From contig RSEH01000094.1 of the NCBI GenBank assembly GCA_006503475.1, positions 93,337 to 157,336 of the forward strand: DNA of 64,000 nt. Direction: 5' to 3'. This DNA is from Stentor roeselii. Lineage: Eukaryota; Ciliophora; Heterotrichea; Heterotrichida; Stentoridae. A program made the translations under genes and the position numbers. Below the pieces are notes generated by a model. It did not search any database and had not been told where the DNA came from. It saw only the letters and a program-made list of their open reading frames with translations. Below are positions 29,260 through 38,124 of the stretch, one piece after another; position 1 is the stretch's first letter; each line of letters begins with the position of its first letter.

Positions 29260-30807
29260 CTAAGCTGTAATATTCAGAATCAAGGTATAACAAGGCTCTG
29301 CGGCGTATATATTTGAAAATCTGAACGTTTTTCCTTCCCTGTATAAAATAAGATCTTCTCTTTCTCCTCTGAAATGATGCCTTTCTCTGTTATTGCTTGG
29401 TAGTCCATCTTTGATTTTAGTATAATAAACTTTATAAGCAATTAAATGAACCGGTTTTTTATTTTTTTTATCTGATTTAGTTTCTTCACCTTCACGATTT
29501 TTTATTCCTTTAGTAATTGCATTTTTTATTTCATTATCATTATATTCATACAGGTGATAACAATTATCATTATGCAACTTTAACCCATCATTTAGTTCTT
29601 CATCAACTGGATCTACTGAATCAAACTGAGTACTTAAAAGAAATTTATCATGAACTTCACGATAATCATCAAAAAAAAGATGATTCCTGTACTTAATCAT
29701 ACTAGAAGGCGTAACTATGCAAAAATTTTGAATTTTCACTGAATCTAAATGCATTTCAGTTAAAATATTATTTGCTTTCATGAATTTCTGATGGTTTTCA
29801 TCATTAATATCTTTTATGGGTGTAAGAATGTCTCCTTTTATTGAATATGAGTTTAAATATTCTGCGAAAGTTGAGCAATCGATTAAACGATGATAATCTT
29901 TCCCACATTTAAAACACTTTTCGCATGATTCGCAGTATTCTTGACCCCTATTTAAGGATAATCTACGGCAATTAGTGCAGAAAATAATTACTCCTCTTTG
30001 AAATAAAGGAAAATTATCTCTTAAATCAGAAAGTAGAGACGCTCTGCTATCATCTGGAGATGCTGAGTGTTTAATTATTTCTTTTAGTTGATCGAAAGGT
30101 GGATAATATGAAGATGTTCTATGTTCTTTTATGCACATTATTGATAGCTGCTTTCGGTGTAATGACTTGGGATCGTTTTTGATTATTTTTATTATATTTC
30201 TTATGTAATTTTCTACTGCTGTACCGTAACAATTTAAGCAGACTTTTCCGCAGCAGTCGAAATCCTTATATTGATCCTTGAGCATAGGAGACTTTTTAAA
30301 TTGACAGTGCTCGTATCCAGCAATACATGTAGATATAAACTGTCTTCTTAGCCCTGTTCTGATACATTCATTAAACTCATCTTCAGATATATACTTTTTC
30401 ATTTCATTTTCCTCTAAGTATTTATCAGGTGCTCCACATCCCATGGCGTTGCATCCTTCACATCCTACCTTGACATCTCTATTAAGCTCAAGTGTTTTAA
30501 TAATATAATCATGAAGACACGAGTGACAATAAGTATGAAATTGACAGCAAGTTATCTTATAAAGTTTTGTTTCACTTTTATAAAATCCATTTTCAAAGCA
30601 TTTTTTCCCAGAGCAAACCTGCAAAAACTTTTTTCTAATAGGTTTAACCCAAACATAAAGAGAAACGGGATTTCCCCTGACAATCATTTGCTCACGAAGC
30701 AATTCCGCTAGCAAATATTGAAAACCTTGATAATTCCTATTAGAAACATACTGATTGAGATCATTTTGATGCTTATTAAGCTGTGAGAGCATGATACTCC
30801 TTTCCAT
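29260..30807 (-). CDS. RBR/IBR-like multi-zinc-finger protein
   Basis: This is a 515-residue, Cys/His-rich protein with ATG start, intronless. Residues ~70-130 hold a RING-like cluster (CCQFHTYCHSC, then GCEGC). Residues ~160-210 hold a second Cys cluster (CCGKVCLNC). Residues ~275-320 hold CTNCRRL, CESCEKCFKCGKDYHRLIDC, with the C-x2-C pairs plus H...C of an IBR-type finger. The order recalls RING-between-RING E3 ligases but is too divergent for a firm call. The C-terminal ~190 residues are not recognised; they end in a hydrophobic AEPCYTLILNITA strand. It is divergent from the MFS gene across 38 bp. Confidence 0.5.
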   Translation of the reverse strand: MERSIMLSQLNKHQNDLNQYVSNRNYQGFQYLLAELLREQMIVRGNPVSLYVWVKPIRKKFLQVCSGKKCFENGFYKSETKLYKITCCQFHTYCHSCLHDYIIKTLELNRDVKVGCEGCNAMGCGAPDKYLEENEMKKYISEDEFNECIRTGLRRQFISTCIAGYEHCQFKKSPMLKDQYKDFDCCGKVCLNCYGTAVENYIRNIIKIIKNDPKSLHRKQLSIMCIKEHRTSSYYPPFDQLKEIIKHSASPDDSRASLLSDLRDNFPLFQRGVIIFCTNCRRLSLNRGQEYCESCEKCFKCGKDYHRLIDCSTFAEYLNSYSIKGDILTPIKDINDENHQKFMKANNILTEMHLDSVKIQNFCIVTPSSMIKYRNHLFFDDYREVHDKFLLSTQFDSVDPVDEELNDGLKLHNDNCYHLYEYNDNEIKNAITKGIKNREGEETKSDKKNKKPVHLIAYKVYYTKIKDGLPSNNRERHHFRGEREDLILYREGKTFRFSNIYAAEPCYTLILNITA

Positions 30808-30845
30808 ATTATTATAATCATGTTTTTTCTCAGACCCGAATAAAT

Positions 30846-32303
30846 ATGAGCTACCATCTGGAACACAATGAATACAGACGTTTAATCTACGTTTTAAGTC
30901 TCAACAACTTCCTCCGTGGTGTCTGCCACGGTGTGATAATTCCAGGACTATTACTAACAATCACATCAGTAAACCCTACTCAGCTCTCAGTCTCAAACAA
31001 CCTGTTCCTCTTATCCATCGCTCTCTTCGAGTCTTTCTACGTGATCGGAAAGCTTCTGATATACATAAAAAGCCATCTTTCCTTCAGCCGTTCCGCTTAC
31101 TTCAAGTTCTTGCTCTTAAGTCTAGTCTCTCCATGCTTATACATCTTATCCTTCGTGTTGAAAGAAACCAACGCCCTGATCTTCGCCTTGGCCTTAGAAG
31201 GCTTCTGGAGAGGAAGCCTCGAAAGGATGGAGTCCGTGTTGATCACTGAAATAGACAAGTCAACGCGTGAGTCCGACCAAGAAATCATTCAACATTGCAA
31301 AAGTCTCGGCCTGGTCTGCGGGCCGATTGTCGGGTTCTTCGTCAAGTCGTACTTCGACTTCGCCCAAGTAGGTCTCGACATTCCCAACCTGAGTTTTCCT
31401 GGCTTTATTCAGTTACTCTGCGTAGTGCTCATGATTCCCATCCACTTCGCAGCAAGCATCAACATCTACAAGCCAGGAAAGCTGAAAACCTCTGAATCTC
31501 GCAGTTATAATCGAAATGAATCGGAGACTATGGGAAACGCGTCGATTGAAAACAGTAAAAAACTGGAAAGCAGCCATCTTTACATTTTTGTCGCGCTTTT
31601 TATCATCATGAACTATAGCTTTAGCAGGTCTATCAAGGAAGTCGCCTTGCCTGTGCTTATCAATCAAGGAAGTCTTTCTAGTGAATGTCCTTGCAAAGAC
31701 CTGTTGTCTCCGAACTTTGTGTATCTGGCCTTCGCGTTTTCGGCATTTTTCGAGTTGGTTGGAACAGTCGCTGCCTACCGGCCGCGACGAGTGTCAGTGA
31801 AAAAAAGTGTTTACCTGCCGGTTTTGTTTACCATTGCAGGGAATGCCTTGCTGATCAGCAATGAGTCAATGAGTCTGCAACTTTTGACGGTCGGAGTCGC
31901 TTTGCAAAGCTTTTCCAGTCCTTTCGGAGTGATCTGCGGGAGGACGCTGTTCGTGAGGTACGTCGGAGGCAATGCGCCTGTCAAGTTCACCTTGGTTCGG
32001 CTGTTCCTTGAACTCCTTGGAGCACTTATTGGCCCTTTCTTCACCATGCAGGCCTATATGGTCAAATGTGGCCTTTGCTTTAGTTTGACTACTTTTCTTT
32101 TCTCTGTTTCTTTTGTACTGCTTTTTTACGCTCATGTCAAAAAGTACATCGAGAAGAAGTATAAGGAAAACTTGACGACTTCTTTTGATAGCAGACCGAA
32201 TAGTCAAGAAAAACTTAAACTCAAGGAAAGGAAAACTCTTAGAAAAAGAAAGACTCTAGTTGGGGATGAAGTCGAGATGGTTAATTTTAAAAAAAATGAA
32301 TAG
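30846..32303 (+). CDS. MFS-type multi-pass transporter
   Basis: This is a 485-residue protein with about twelve hydrophobic segments in two halves, separated by a polar cytoplasmic loop (YKPGKLKTSESRSYNRNESETMGN). Features include GFWRGSLERMESVLITEIDK, GLVCGPIVGFFVKSYF in the first half and SFSSPFGVICGRTLFVRYV in the second. These are general MFS marks; the Gly-Pro helix 5 signature (GPIVGFF) resembles MFSD8/SPX-type lysosomal MFS proteins, but I do not assign a subgroup. A basic C-tail (LKERKTLRKRKTL) follows. Base composition is more GC-rich than the neighbours over ~31.2-32.0 kb. Its TAG stop is only 2 bp before the nicotinamidase ATG. Confidence 0.75.
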   Translation: MSYHLEHNEYRRLIYVLSLNNFLRGVCHGVIIPGLLLTITSVNPTQLSVSNNLFLLSIALFESFYVIGKLLIYIKSHLSFSRSAYFKFLLLSLVSPCLYILSFVLKETNALIFALALEGFWRGSLERMESVLITEIDKSTRESDQEIIQHCKSLGLVCGPIVGFFVKSYFDFAQVGLDIPNLSFPGFIQLLCVVLMIPIHFAASINIYKPGKLKTSESRSYNRNESETMGNASIENSKKLESSHLYIFVALFIIMNYSFSRSIKEVALPVLINQGSLSSECPCKDLLSPNFVYLAFAFSAFFELVGTVAAYRPRRVSVKKSVYLPVLFTIAGNALLISNESMSLQLLTVGVALQSFSSPFGVICGRTLFVRYVGGNAPVKFTLVRLFLELLGALIGPFFTMQAYMVKCGLCFSLTTFLFSVSFVLLFYAHVKKYIEKKYKENLTTSFDSRPNSQEKLKLKERKTLRKRKTLVGDEVEMVNFKKNE

Positions 32304-32305
32304 AA

Positions 32306-32908
32306 ATGGATGTTCTTATTGTCGTTGATGTGCAAAATGACTTTTGTGAAGGAGGGGCACTTGCTGTCGATGGTGGAAGTCAAATCGTTCCAGTTATTAA
32401 TGCGATAAGGTCTAAGTTTAACAAAGTTATTTTCACACAAGACTGGCATCCTCCTAATCATGTGTCATTTGCTTCTAGTCATCCTGGAGAGAAGGTTTTA
32501 ACTACTATTACATTAAATTCAGGAAAGAAACAAGAACTCTGGCCTACTCATTGTGTGCAGAACACGCAAGGAGCTGCACTTCGAGAAGATTTAATTGTAG
32601 AACCTACGGATAGGATTGTGAAAAAAGGACTTAATCAGGATCATGATAGTTATTCTGCTTTTGGGTGTGAGGAAGATAGAACTAATCTTGAGAAAAAATT
32701 GAAAAAAATAGAGATTAGAAGGGTTTTTGTTTGTGGACTCGCTTTTGACTTCTGTGCTGGGAAAACCGCTCTTGATGCTCGGTCGTTTGGATTAGAGACT
32801 TTCTTTATCACTGATGCTTCTAGATCGATTTCGCAAGCGACTCATCAGGCGATGGAAGAAAAACTTTTGGAGAATGGAGTCAAGTTAATTACAAGTAATG
32901 AGATTTAA
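32306..32908 (+). CDS. Nicotinamidase (isochorismatase-like hydrolase)
   Basis: This is a 200-residue enzyme of the PncA/Pnc1 type that converts nicotinamide to nicotinate and ammonia in NAD+ salvage. The catalytic triad is visible as D8 (VVDVQNDF), K107 (RIVKKG) and C150 (CGLAFDFCA). Metal-site residues are near D46 and H48 (QDWHPPNH), and WPTHCVQNTQGA is the family's substrate-pocket motif. Length is typical. The ATG at 32306 is the only good start, as MDVLIVVDVQNDF is the usual N-terminus. It begins 2 bp after the MFS gene stop and ends 1 bp before the convergent prenyltransferase gene stop. The enzyme is absent from vertebrates but common in protists. Confidence 0.93.
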   Translation: MDVLIVVDVQNDFCEGGALAVDGGSQIVPVINAIRSKFNKVIFTQDWHPPNHVSFASSHPGEKVLTTITLNSGKKQELWPTHCVQNTQGAALREDLIVEPTDRIVKKGLNQDHDSYSAFGCEEDRTNLEKKLKKIEIRRVFVCGLAFDFCAGKTALDARSFGLETFFITDASRSISQATHQAMEEKLLENGVKLITSNEI

Positions 32909-32909
32909 G

Positions 32910-33731
32910 CTAATCTTTGAGATATAAAACTGATGTTTTACGGTTGAGATCTGATTGTTCTTGGTAAAAGTCTCTGTCTTGGTCTTTGCTTTTACGAGTC
33001 TTCGCACGTAATAAACAAAGAGTTTCATATCCTGGAGGATTTTTTTCATTGTAAAGACCTTCTTTTCCGTAGAATCTTTGACATATTTTCTCGACCCAGT
33101 TGAAAGTGAAGGCATTTTTGCAAAGAATGGATGAAGAATATGCCAAATAGTGAAAAGCAGAAGAATCACTTAAATGAGTAGAGCAATAATCAAGGGTATC
33201 TTGAAACTCTTTCTCTTGTTCAGTGGTTGAAAGTTGAGTCTCAAAGAACCACCGTTTATATTCCCATAAATAATAATTTTGCTTATGTATTTCTTGCAAC
33301 TCTTTCAAAGTTACAAGCTCGTTATCTGGTTTTTCTATGCATATCAGAAATTTCCTGAATTCCCAGGCAACTGCAGCTTTTCTATGCAGTTTGACGCTGA
33401 GCTTATTTATGTGCAGCTGCTGTTTTATATCAAGTTTTGACAGATTTTCTTTTTTTACATTCCAAGCCATCGGAAGCTCCCCATTGATTAACACGGCTAA
33501 GTCTAAAAAGAACTTCAAGTCATCGGTCCATTCATTTTTTTCTCGATATTTTTTGATCCTTGATAAAGATTCAGAGTAAATGCTTTTGCAGTAAGATGTA
33601 CTTATTAAAACTTCATCTTCTATGAGAGCGGAGGTTGTATATCCGAGATCTTGGGCTATTTCATCAGCTACTATTAAAAAAGAACCAGCCTGGTAAATGA
33701 TACTACAAAGTTGCTGAAATTCCATTATCAT
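32910..33731 (-). CDS. Prenyltransferase alpha-repeat protein, PTAR1-like
   Basis: This is 273 residues from the ATG at 33731 (MIMEFQQL). The frame stays open upstream, but only non-ATG codons lie there and they would overlap the divergent vWA gene. PPTA-type repeats can be seen as HRKAAVAWEFRKFLI, HKQNYYLWEYKRWFFE and SDSSAFHYLAYSSSIL. These are the alpha-subunit helical hairpins of protein prenyltransferases. The spacing and the FHYLAYSS wording fit PTAR1, the alpha subunit of the third geranylgeranyltransferase, better than FNTA or RABGGTA, but this is tentative. It would work with a beta subunit not in the window. A 41-bp divergent spacer separates it from the vWA gene. Confidence 0.68.
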   Translation of the reverse strand: MIMEFQQLCSIIYQAGSFLIVADEIAQDLGYTTSALIEDEVLISTSYCKSIYSESLSRIKKYREKNEWTDDLKFFLDLAVLINGELPMAWNVKKENLSKLDIKQQLHINKLSVKLHRKAAVAWEFRKFLICIEKPDNELVTLKELQEIHKQNYYLWEYKRWFFETQLSTTEQEKEFQDTLDYCSTHLSDSSAFHYLAYSSSILCKNAFTFNWVEKICQRFYGKEGLYNEKNPPGYETLCLLRAKTRKSKDQDRDFYQEQSDLNRKTSVLYLKD

Positions 33732-33772
33732 TTTCCTGAGGTTATCCGACACAAAAATCCCTATCAATATAA

Positions 33773-36700
33773 ATGGATTCAAGCGAAACCCTTCAAAATT
33801 CTCTTCAAGTAGTCTTCCTCGTAGACATAACAGGAAGCATGGGCAGTCAAATCGAAGGTGTAAAGAAAATGATTTCTAAATTCTGCGAAATAGACCGTCC
33901 ATCAATAGACGTCCACATCTGGACCTACACAGAATCCCCAGGTTGTCACGTGTCCCCATCGCCCAAAGGTTTGAAATCATCCGATCTCGTTGCCTATTCT
34001 CAAAAAATAACCCTTTGCAGACCCCCTGACAAGCCCGAAGTAAGAGCAGGTGGAGGAGATGGTCCTGAAAACGTGGTTGCAGGAATAGCAGCCTTATTAG
34101 AAGCCTTTCAGTCAAAAGACAACCTTTTATGCTTCATCATCACCGACGCGCCTCCTCACCACAAGGCTCATGGCAACGGCAAAGAAACCCAAGAAGAGCA
34201 AAAATGGTTAAAAGAACGTGGCTTCGAAAACACTGACATTTTCTGCATTCTTTGTGAAGTGATAGACACACTGAACATCACCTTTGTCCCACTTCTTTAC
34301 AGTGGAAGTGAAAACAACGTCTGGCACCATCAAGCAGCTGTCATGAGCGATGGACTGGTCCTGGTGCCTAAAGCGACTGAAAGTGAAGTCCTCTTTAATG
34401 GACTCGGTTTACTTCTCGACGCCTTTCAAAAGATCAGCCTTGAGAAAAACATGGACCTGGCTAAGACCATCGACATTGAAAGCATCGGAAAAGGTTTCAG
34501 CATTTTAAACATCGACGTTGAAAACTTCCAGATCTTCGAAGAAGATCCAAATGAAAAAGAGAAAATCAGCAAAGATTACCCGAAACTTGATAATATTGAA
34601 GACTTGTTTAAAAGAGTTTTAGAACTTTTTGAAACCACTGTCGACAGGTTCAAAGGGAAAAAGTCAACCAAGCGATGCAGGGCTGTAAACGTGGACCACG
34701 TTTCAAAGTCGATAAAGTTTTTCTTGCTTGCCATGTTAAAAGTAACAAATTCTTCTCTTTTCAACGAAGAGCAGTTCACAGCAGCTAAGTCAGATCTCGA
34801 GAGTCTTCTAAGAGCTTTAGAGGGAAAAGACTCGAAGTACTCTTGGGAGCTGCGAATGTTCATGAGCTTTACACAAGACATCGAGGCAATCAGAACTCGT
34901 TTAGCTTCTCACCAGCAGTACTTCGACGAGACAAGCCAGCCTATTGAATGCATGGTGAGTCTCGAGAAAGTCGCAGAGAGTCTCAAAGACCTGAACCAGA
35001 TTCCTGAGTCTGAAGAAGACCTTTCACAGTGGATGGACCTGATCCTGCAGTTGATTTTAGTAAGACTGATCAACTTGAACTTCCCTTTAAACGCAAGTCA
35101 ACAACCTGACTTCACCGACGCCTGGTCAGCTTCAGTGCGTTCACTGGAGTTCGCAAGTGTCCTCAGCGCCTCCTCCGCCTTGGCTCTGAGAGGAAAAGAC
35201 GATTGTCTCTACACGGCTCCAGTTTCGCTGACGAAGTACGTCGCAGCGCTGATCGTCACCCACCCGAACGACGCGCAGTTGACGGAAATCTTCAGAGCGC
35301 TGAGTTTTTTCCCGACCTTGCAAGGACTGATCCAAAGCCACCTCGTCTCAGGGTCTTTCAAGGTCTTTCCCTCGATCACTTTCGGCCTGCAGGCTTCAGT
35401 TCTCTGGTATTTGTTGAGAAATCGCACGCAAGGCTTTTTATTCGCTCAGTACGAGTGGGAGTTCATCAGGTCACTTGTTCATTCAATGCAGGCTTCCGCT
35501 CAGGTACCTGCTCCTGAGGTCTTCAATGCAGCGAAAAATGGAAAAGCCTTCAACCCTGTTGATAGCATTGCCAAGGTCTTTGCAGCACTTCTCGCTTACT
35601 TCAGGAGGAACCAGGTTGATAGAGACAAGGCAAGAACTGTCCTTCGCATGGCTTTTGAAGAGTACTCAGCTGATGTCGTCGCGTTTGAAATCAGAAAAGC
35701 GACTAATGATGAAGGGAAACTCGTTAACTGCAACTTGCCCAGTGATAAAGAACTGGCAGGGTGTTTCATTGATTTTCAGGAAGTCGAAAGTTTTGACCCC
35801 TTGACAGGAATTCATGTTTCTGAAGAGTTCTGCAGAAAAGGAAGGCATCTTGGCGATGATTTCTTGCAAAAGGTCAGGAATAAACTGGCTCAGACCTCAG
35901 AAATTATTAAAAAAACTGTGAAAGTCTTTCAGGTCTACTGCGTACTTCTCCAGTGCGACTTGAATAAAGCGACACCAGCAGAAGCTTTAGAGTCAGTCAC
36001 TGAAGAGAGCTTCACAAGTCTCATTGATGAAGACTTGCTTGGAGAAGTGTTCGTTGAAAGCTTAATTTTGAAGAAAAGGACCGGCCGGTATGTTTTGAAA
36101 GAAGACAACAAAGAATGGGAACGACAGTCATTGGATCGAGTGTCAGTCAATATTCTTCACTCGTCTTTGATTGACACTTTTAAAGACTTGATGAAGCCGA
36201 AGATGAATGAATGGGCGACGAAAAGACGAGAATTTTGTAGAAATCTGAATATTGAAGAAGTGAAAAATTTGGAAGGCGATAGTTTTGAAGAGTTCAACGC
36301 GAAATTATCACAAATTTCAGCCCAGGTCGCTGATACGGTCTTGAAACTCTCGAGGACTGACGTGGCTCAATGTTTGGAAAAGATTTCAGAAGGTCTGGGG
36401 AATAATCAAGAAAGATTTAACACCCTGGGACTCGCCCTCATCATCGGCGACTGGACTAAAGGACACCCTTCTCAGCTCAGAAGCCAGCTAAGCAGGTTTT
36501 CCGCATGTTTCACTGAAGAAAACTCCAAAACAATCCAATTTGAAATGAAAAAAGAAGCCGTTTGTGTCAGAAGTACAGAAAGACCCAATCGCCATGGACA
36601 TGACATGGACCACGTCTTCCCAGGCATCACAAACTGGAGCCAAGAATACGAAGACCACATCAAGCAGAGCAAAAAGAAGAAAATAGGTAAAAAGTTTACC

Positions 36701-37009
36701 ATTCACATGGAAGAACTGAAGAAGTACTCTGAATACTTCACAGAAGTTGAACAAAGTGTCTTTCAATCAGCGAATTTCGATCAAAACCAAAAAGATCTAG
36801 TCAACTGGTGTCTTCTTGGCCATAAAGATGCGAAAAACTTGAACAAAGTGAAAAAATTCGTGGAAAGAATCAAGTTGGTCAAGATGATCGCTTCTGAACA
36901 AGCTGACTGGGACTTTTTAACTGCGAAGCTCCTGAAGAAGCTTGCTCTCGTGAACAGACCCTGGGAAGTCCTCAACCGCTATTTAGAAAGTGCAGAGTTA
37001 GTTAGATAA
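33773..37009 (+). CDS. Large von Willebrand factor A-domain protein
   Basis: This is a 1078-residue, intronless protein. A vWA domain covers residues ~12-225 with strand VVFLVDITGSMGS (metal site D18, T20, S22, close to the MIDAS DxSxS), a GGGDGPENVVAG segment, and CFIITDAPPHH. The AGGGDGPENV and ITDAPPH motifs resemble vWA domains of the Dictyostelium vwkA type, but no alpha-kinase follows. The remaining ~850 residues are helical and acidic with no domain I recognise. There is no signal peptide or membrane segment, so it is probably cytosolic. It shares a 41-bp divergent spacer with the PTAR1-like gene. The 50 bp after it lead to the acylated protein gene. Confidence 0.75.
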   Translation: MDSSETLQNSLQVVFLVDITGSMGSQIEGVKKMISKFCEIDRPSIDVHIWTYTESPGCHVSPSPKGLKSSDLVAYSQKITLCRPPDKPEVRAGGGDGPENVVAGIAALLEAFQSKDNLLCFIITDAPPHHKAHGNGKETQEEQKWLKERGFENTDIFCILCEVIDTLNITFVPLLYSGSENNVWHHQAAVMSDGLVLVPKATESEVLFNGLGLLLDAFQKISLEKNMDLAKTIDIESIGKGFSILNIDVENFQIFEEDPNEKEKISKDYPKLDNIEDLFKRVLELFETTVDRFKGKKSTKRCRAVNVDHVSKSIKFFLLAMLKVTNSSLFNEEQFTAAKSDLESLLRALEGKDSKYSWELRMFMSFTQDIEAIRTRLASHQQYFDETSQPIECMVSLEKVAESLKDLNQIPESEEDLSQWMDLILQLILVRLINLNFPLNASQQPDFTDAWSASVRSLEFASVLSASSALALRGKDDCLYTAPVSLTKYVAALIVTHPNDAQLTEIFRALSFFPTLQGLIQSHLVSGSFKVFPSITFGLQASVLWYLLRNRTQGFLFAQYEWEFIRSLVHSMQASAQVPAPEVFNAAKNGKAFNPVDSIAKVFAALLAYFRRNQVDRDKARTVLRMAFEEYSADVVAFEIRKATNDEGKLVNCNLPSDKELAGCFIDFQEVESFDPLTGIHVSEEFCRKGRHLGDDFLQKVRNKLAQTSEIIKKTVKVFQVYCVLLQCDLNKATPAEALESVTEESFTSLIDEDLLGEVFVESLILKKRTGRYVLKEDNKEWERQSLDRVSVNILHSSLIDTFKDLMKPKMNEWATKRREFCRNLNIEEVKNLEGDSFEEFNAKLSQISAQVADTVLKLSRTDVAQCLEKISEGLGNNQERFNTLGLALIIGDWTKGHPSQLRSQLSRFSACFTEENSKTIQFEMKKEAVCVRSTERPNRHGHDMDHVFPGITNWSQEYEDHIKQSKKKKIGKKFTIHMEELKKYSEYFTEVEQSVFQSANFDQNQKDLVNWCLLGHKDAKNLNKVKKFVERIKLVKMIASEQADWDFLTAKLLKKLALVNRPWEVLNRYLESAELVR

Positions 37010-37059
37010 TTCATTTCCTAATATATTCCATTTCTGGAAACCTCTCAATATATATAATA

Positions 37060-38121
37060 ATGGGCTGCTTCACCAGCAAAACCACCACAGAACAGCTTCG
37101 AAGTCATTCAGCCTTAACCAAGGCGCACTTCGCTAAAAAAGCCCAATTGGATCAAGACATGAATTCCTTGAACATTCGTCAGAACTACTCGAAATTCAAC
37201 CCTGCCAAAAGAACCTTCAAACAACTGAAGATGAGGAGAAAAGCGATGAACACAGTCTTGTCTAACTCAAGGCTGCAGACCAGGACTCTTTCGAAGCACC
37301 CTGCGAAAATTCACGGGTCGATTCCAGAACATGAGGCGGATTCGCTTTCTCGCTTTCAGGAAGACTCACAGAACTTGTGCGAGTTGCTTTCGATGACGAT
37401 TGACCGAGAAGAAACCAACCTTGACCTGAAAGTTTCTCGTTTGATTGACTTGAAGAACATTTTATTCCGAAAAAAAAGGACTTTCCAGAAAAATAAGAAA
37501 AAAATCGAACAAGCCGCAATAGTTAAAGACTTATGCGAAGGGAAACAGAAAAAATCACAGTTTTTGAAGAATTTCAGTGAAAAGCACGGAGGAGATAGGC
37601 AGACTTTAAGGGTTGATAGCATTTCGACTGCGGCAAGTGAATCGTTTTGTCATGCGAAGAACTCGTTTAGCATGAAAATTGATGATTTGAGCCTGGAAGA
37701 TGTTGAAATCTCGAAACTTGATCTTTCGATGCAAATTCCGAGTGTTAAAAAAGAATTTTGTCCGAAAAAGTGCTTCAAACTCTCAGAAGGAGCACTTTTG
37801 TTGAGGGCTAAGCTGTTGTTGAAGAACGATATGGAAAGGATTTTGAATAGGAACAAGAAAATCTTGAAGAAAAAAATGAAAATTGCAAGAGCTGAGGTTT
37901 TAAAACTGGAAAAAATCGATGAAGCCTTTGAAACTGACCCAGTGGTTTTCATGGAAGGACTTAATAAAGAAATTTCTGTCCGTGAACAGGATTTACATGC
38001 TTTTCGCTGTCATCAGGACTACTTAAGGTCACTTATTTCCTTTGGAAAAGACGAGGAGTCTCTTTCAGAATCTCCTGACGAGCTTTTGGAAGAGCCTTTT
38101 CAGATAATAATTAAAAGTTAG
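37060..38121 (+). CDS. Predicted N-myristoylated/palmitoylated coiled-coil protein
   Basis: This is a 353-residue, basic, helix-rich protein. The N-terminus MGCFTSK is a strong dual-acylation signal: Gly2 for N-myristoylation, Ser/Thr at position 6 and Cys3 for palmitoylation. This should place it on the inner face of a membrane, perhaps the ciliary or cell cortex membrane. The rest has coiled-coil stretches (RKKRTFQKNKKKIEQAA; MERILNRNKKILKKKMKIARAEVLKLEKIDEA) and no named domain. Its TAG stop is 3 bp before the ATG of MFAP1 on the same strand. Confidence 0.65.
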   Translation: MGCFTSKTTTEQLRSHSALTKAHFAKKAQLDQDMNSLNIRQNYSKFNPAKRTFKQLKMRRKAMNTVLSNSRLQTRTLSKHPAKIHGSIPEHEADSLSRFQEDSQNLCELLSMTIDREETNLDLKVSRLIDLKNILFRKKRTFQKNKKKIEQAAIVKDLCEGKQKKSQFLKNFSEKHGGDRQTLRVDSISTAASESFCHAKNSFSMKIDDLSLEDVEISKLDLSMQIPSVKKEFCPKKCFKLSEGALLLRAKLLLKNDMERILNRNKKILKKKMKIARAEVLKLEKIDEAFETDPVVFMEGLNKEISVREQDLHAFRCHQDYLRSLISFGKDEESLSESPDELLEEPFQIIIKS

Positions 38122-38124
38122 ACC

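Noticed and set aside
32270-32310. Fusion of MFS and nicotinamidase by an intron
   Set aside because: The only GT..AG across the stop is about 24 nt, unlike the uniform 15-nt introns, and both proteins have normal ends.
33732-33782. N-terminal extension of the PTAR1-like frame up to 33782
   Set aside because: It begins with TTG and would overlap the divergent vWA start; ATG at 33731 gives a normal N-terminus.
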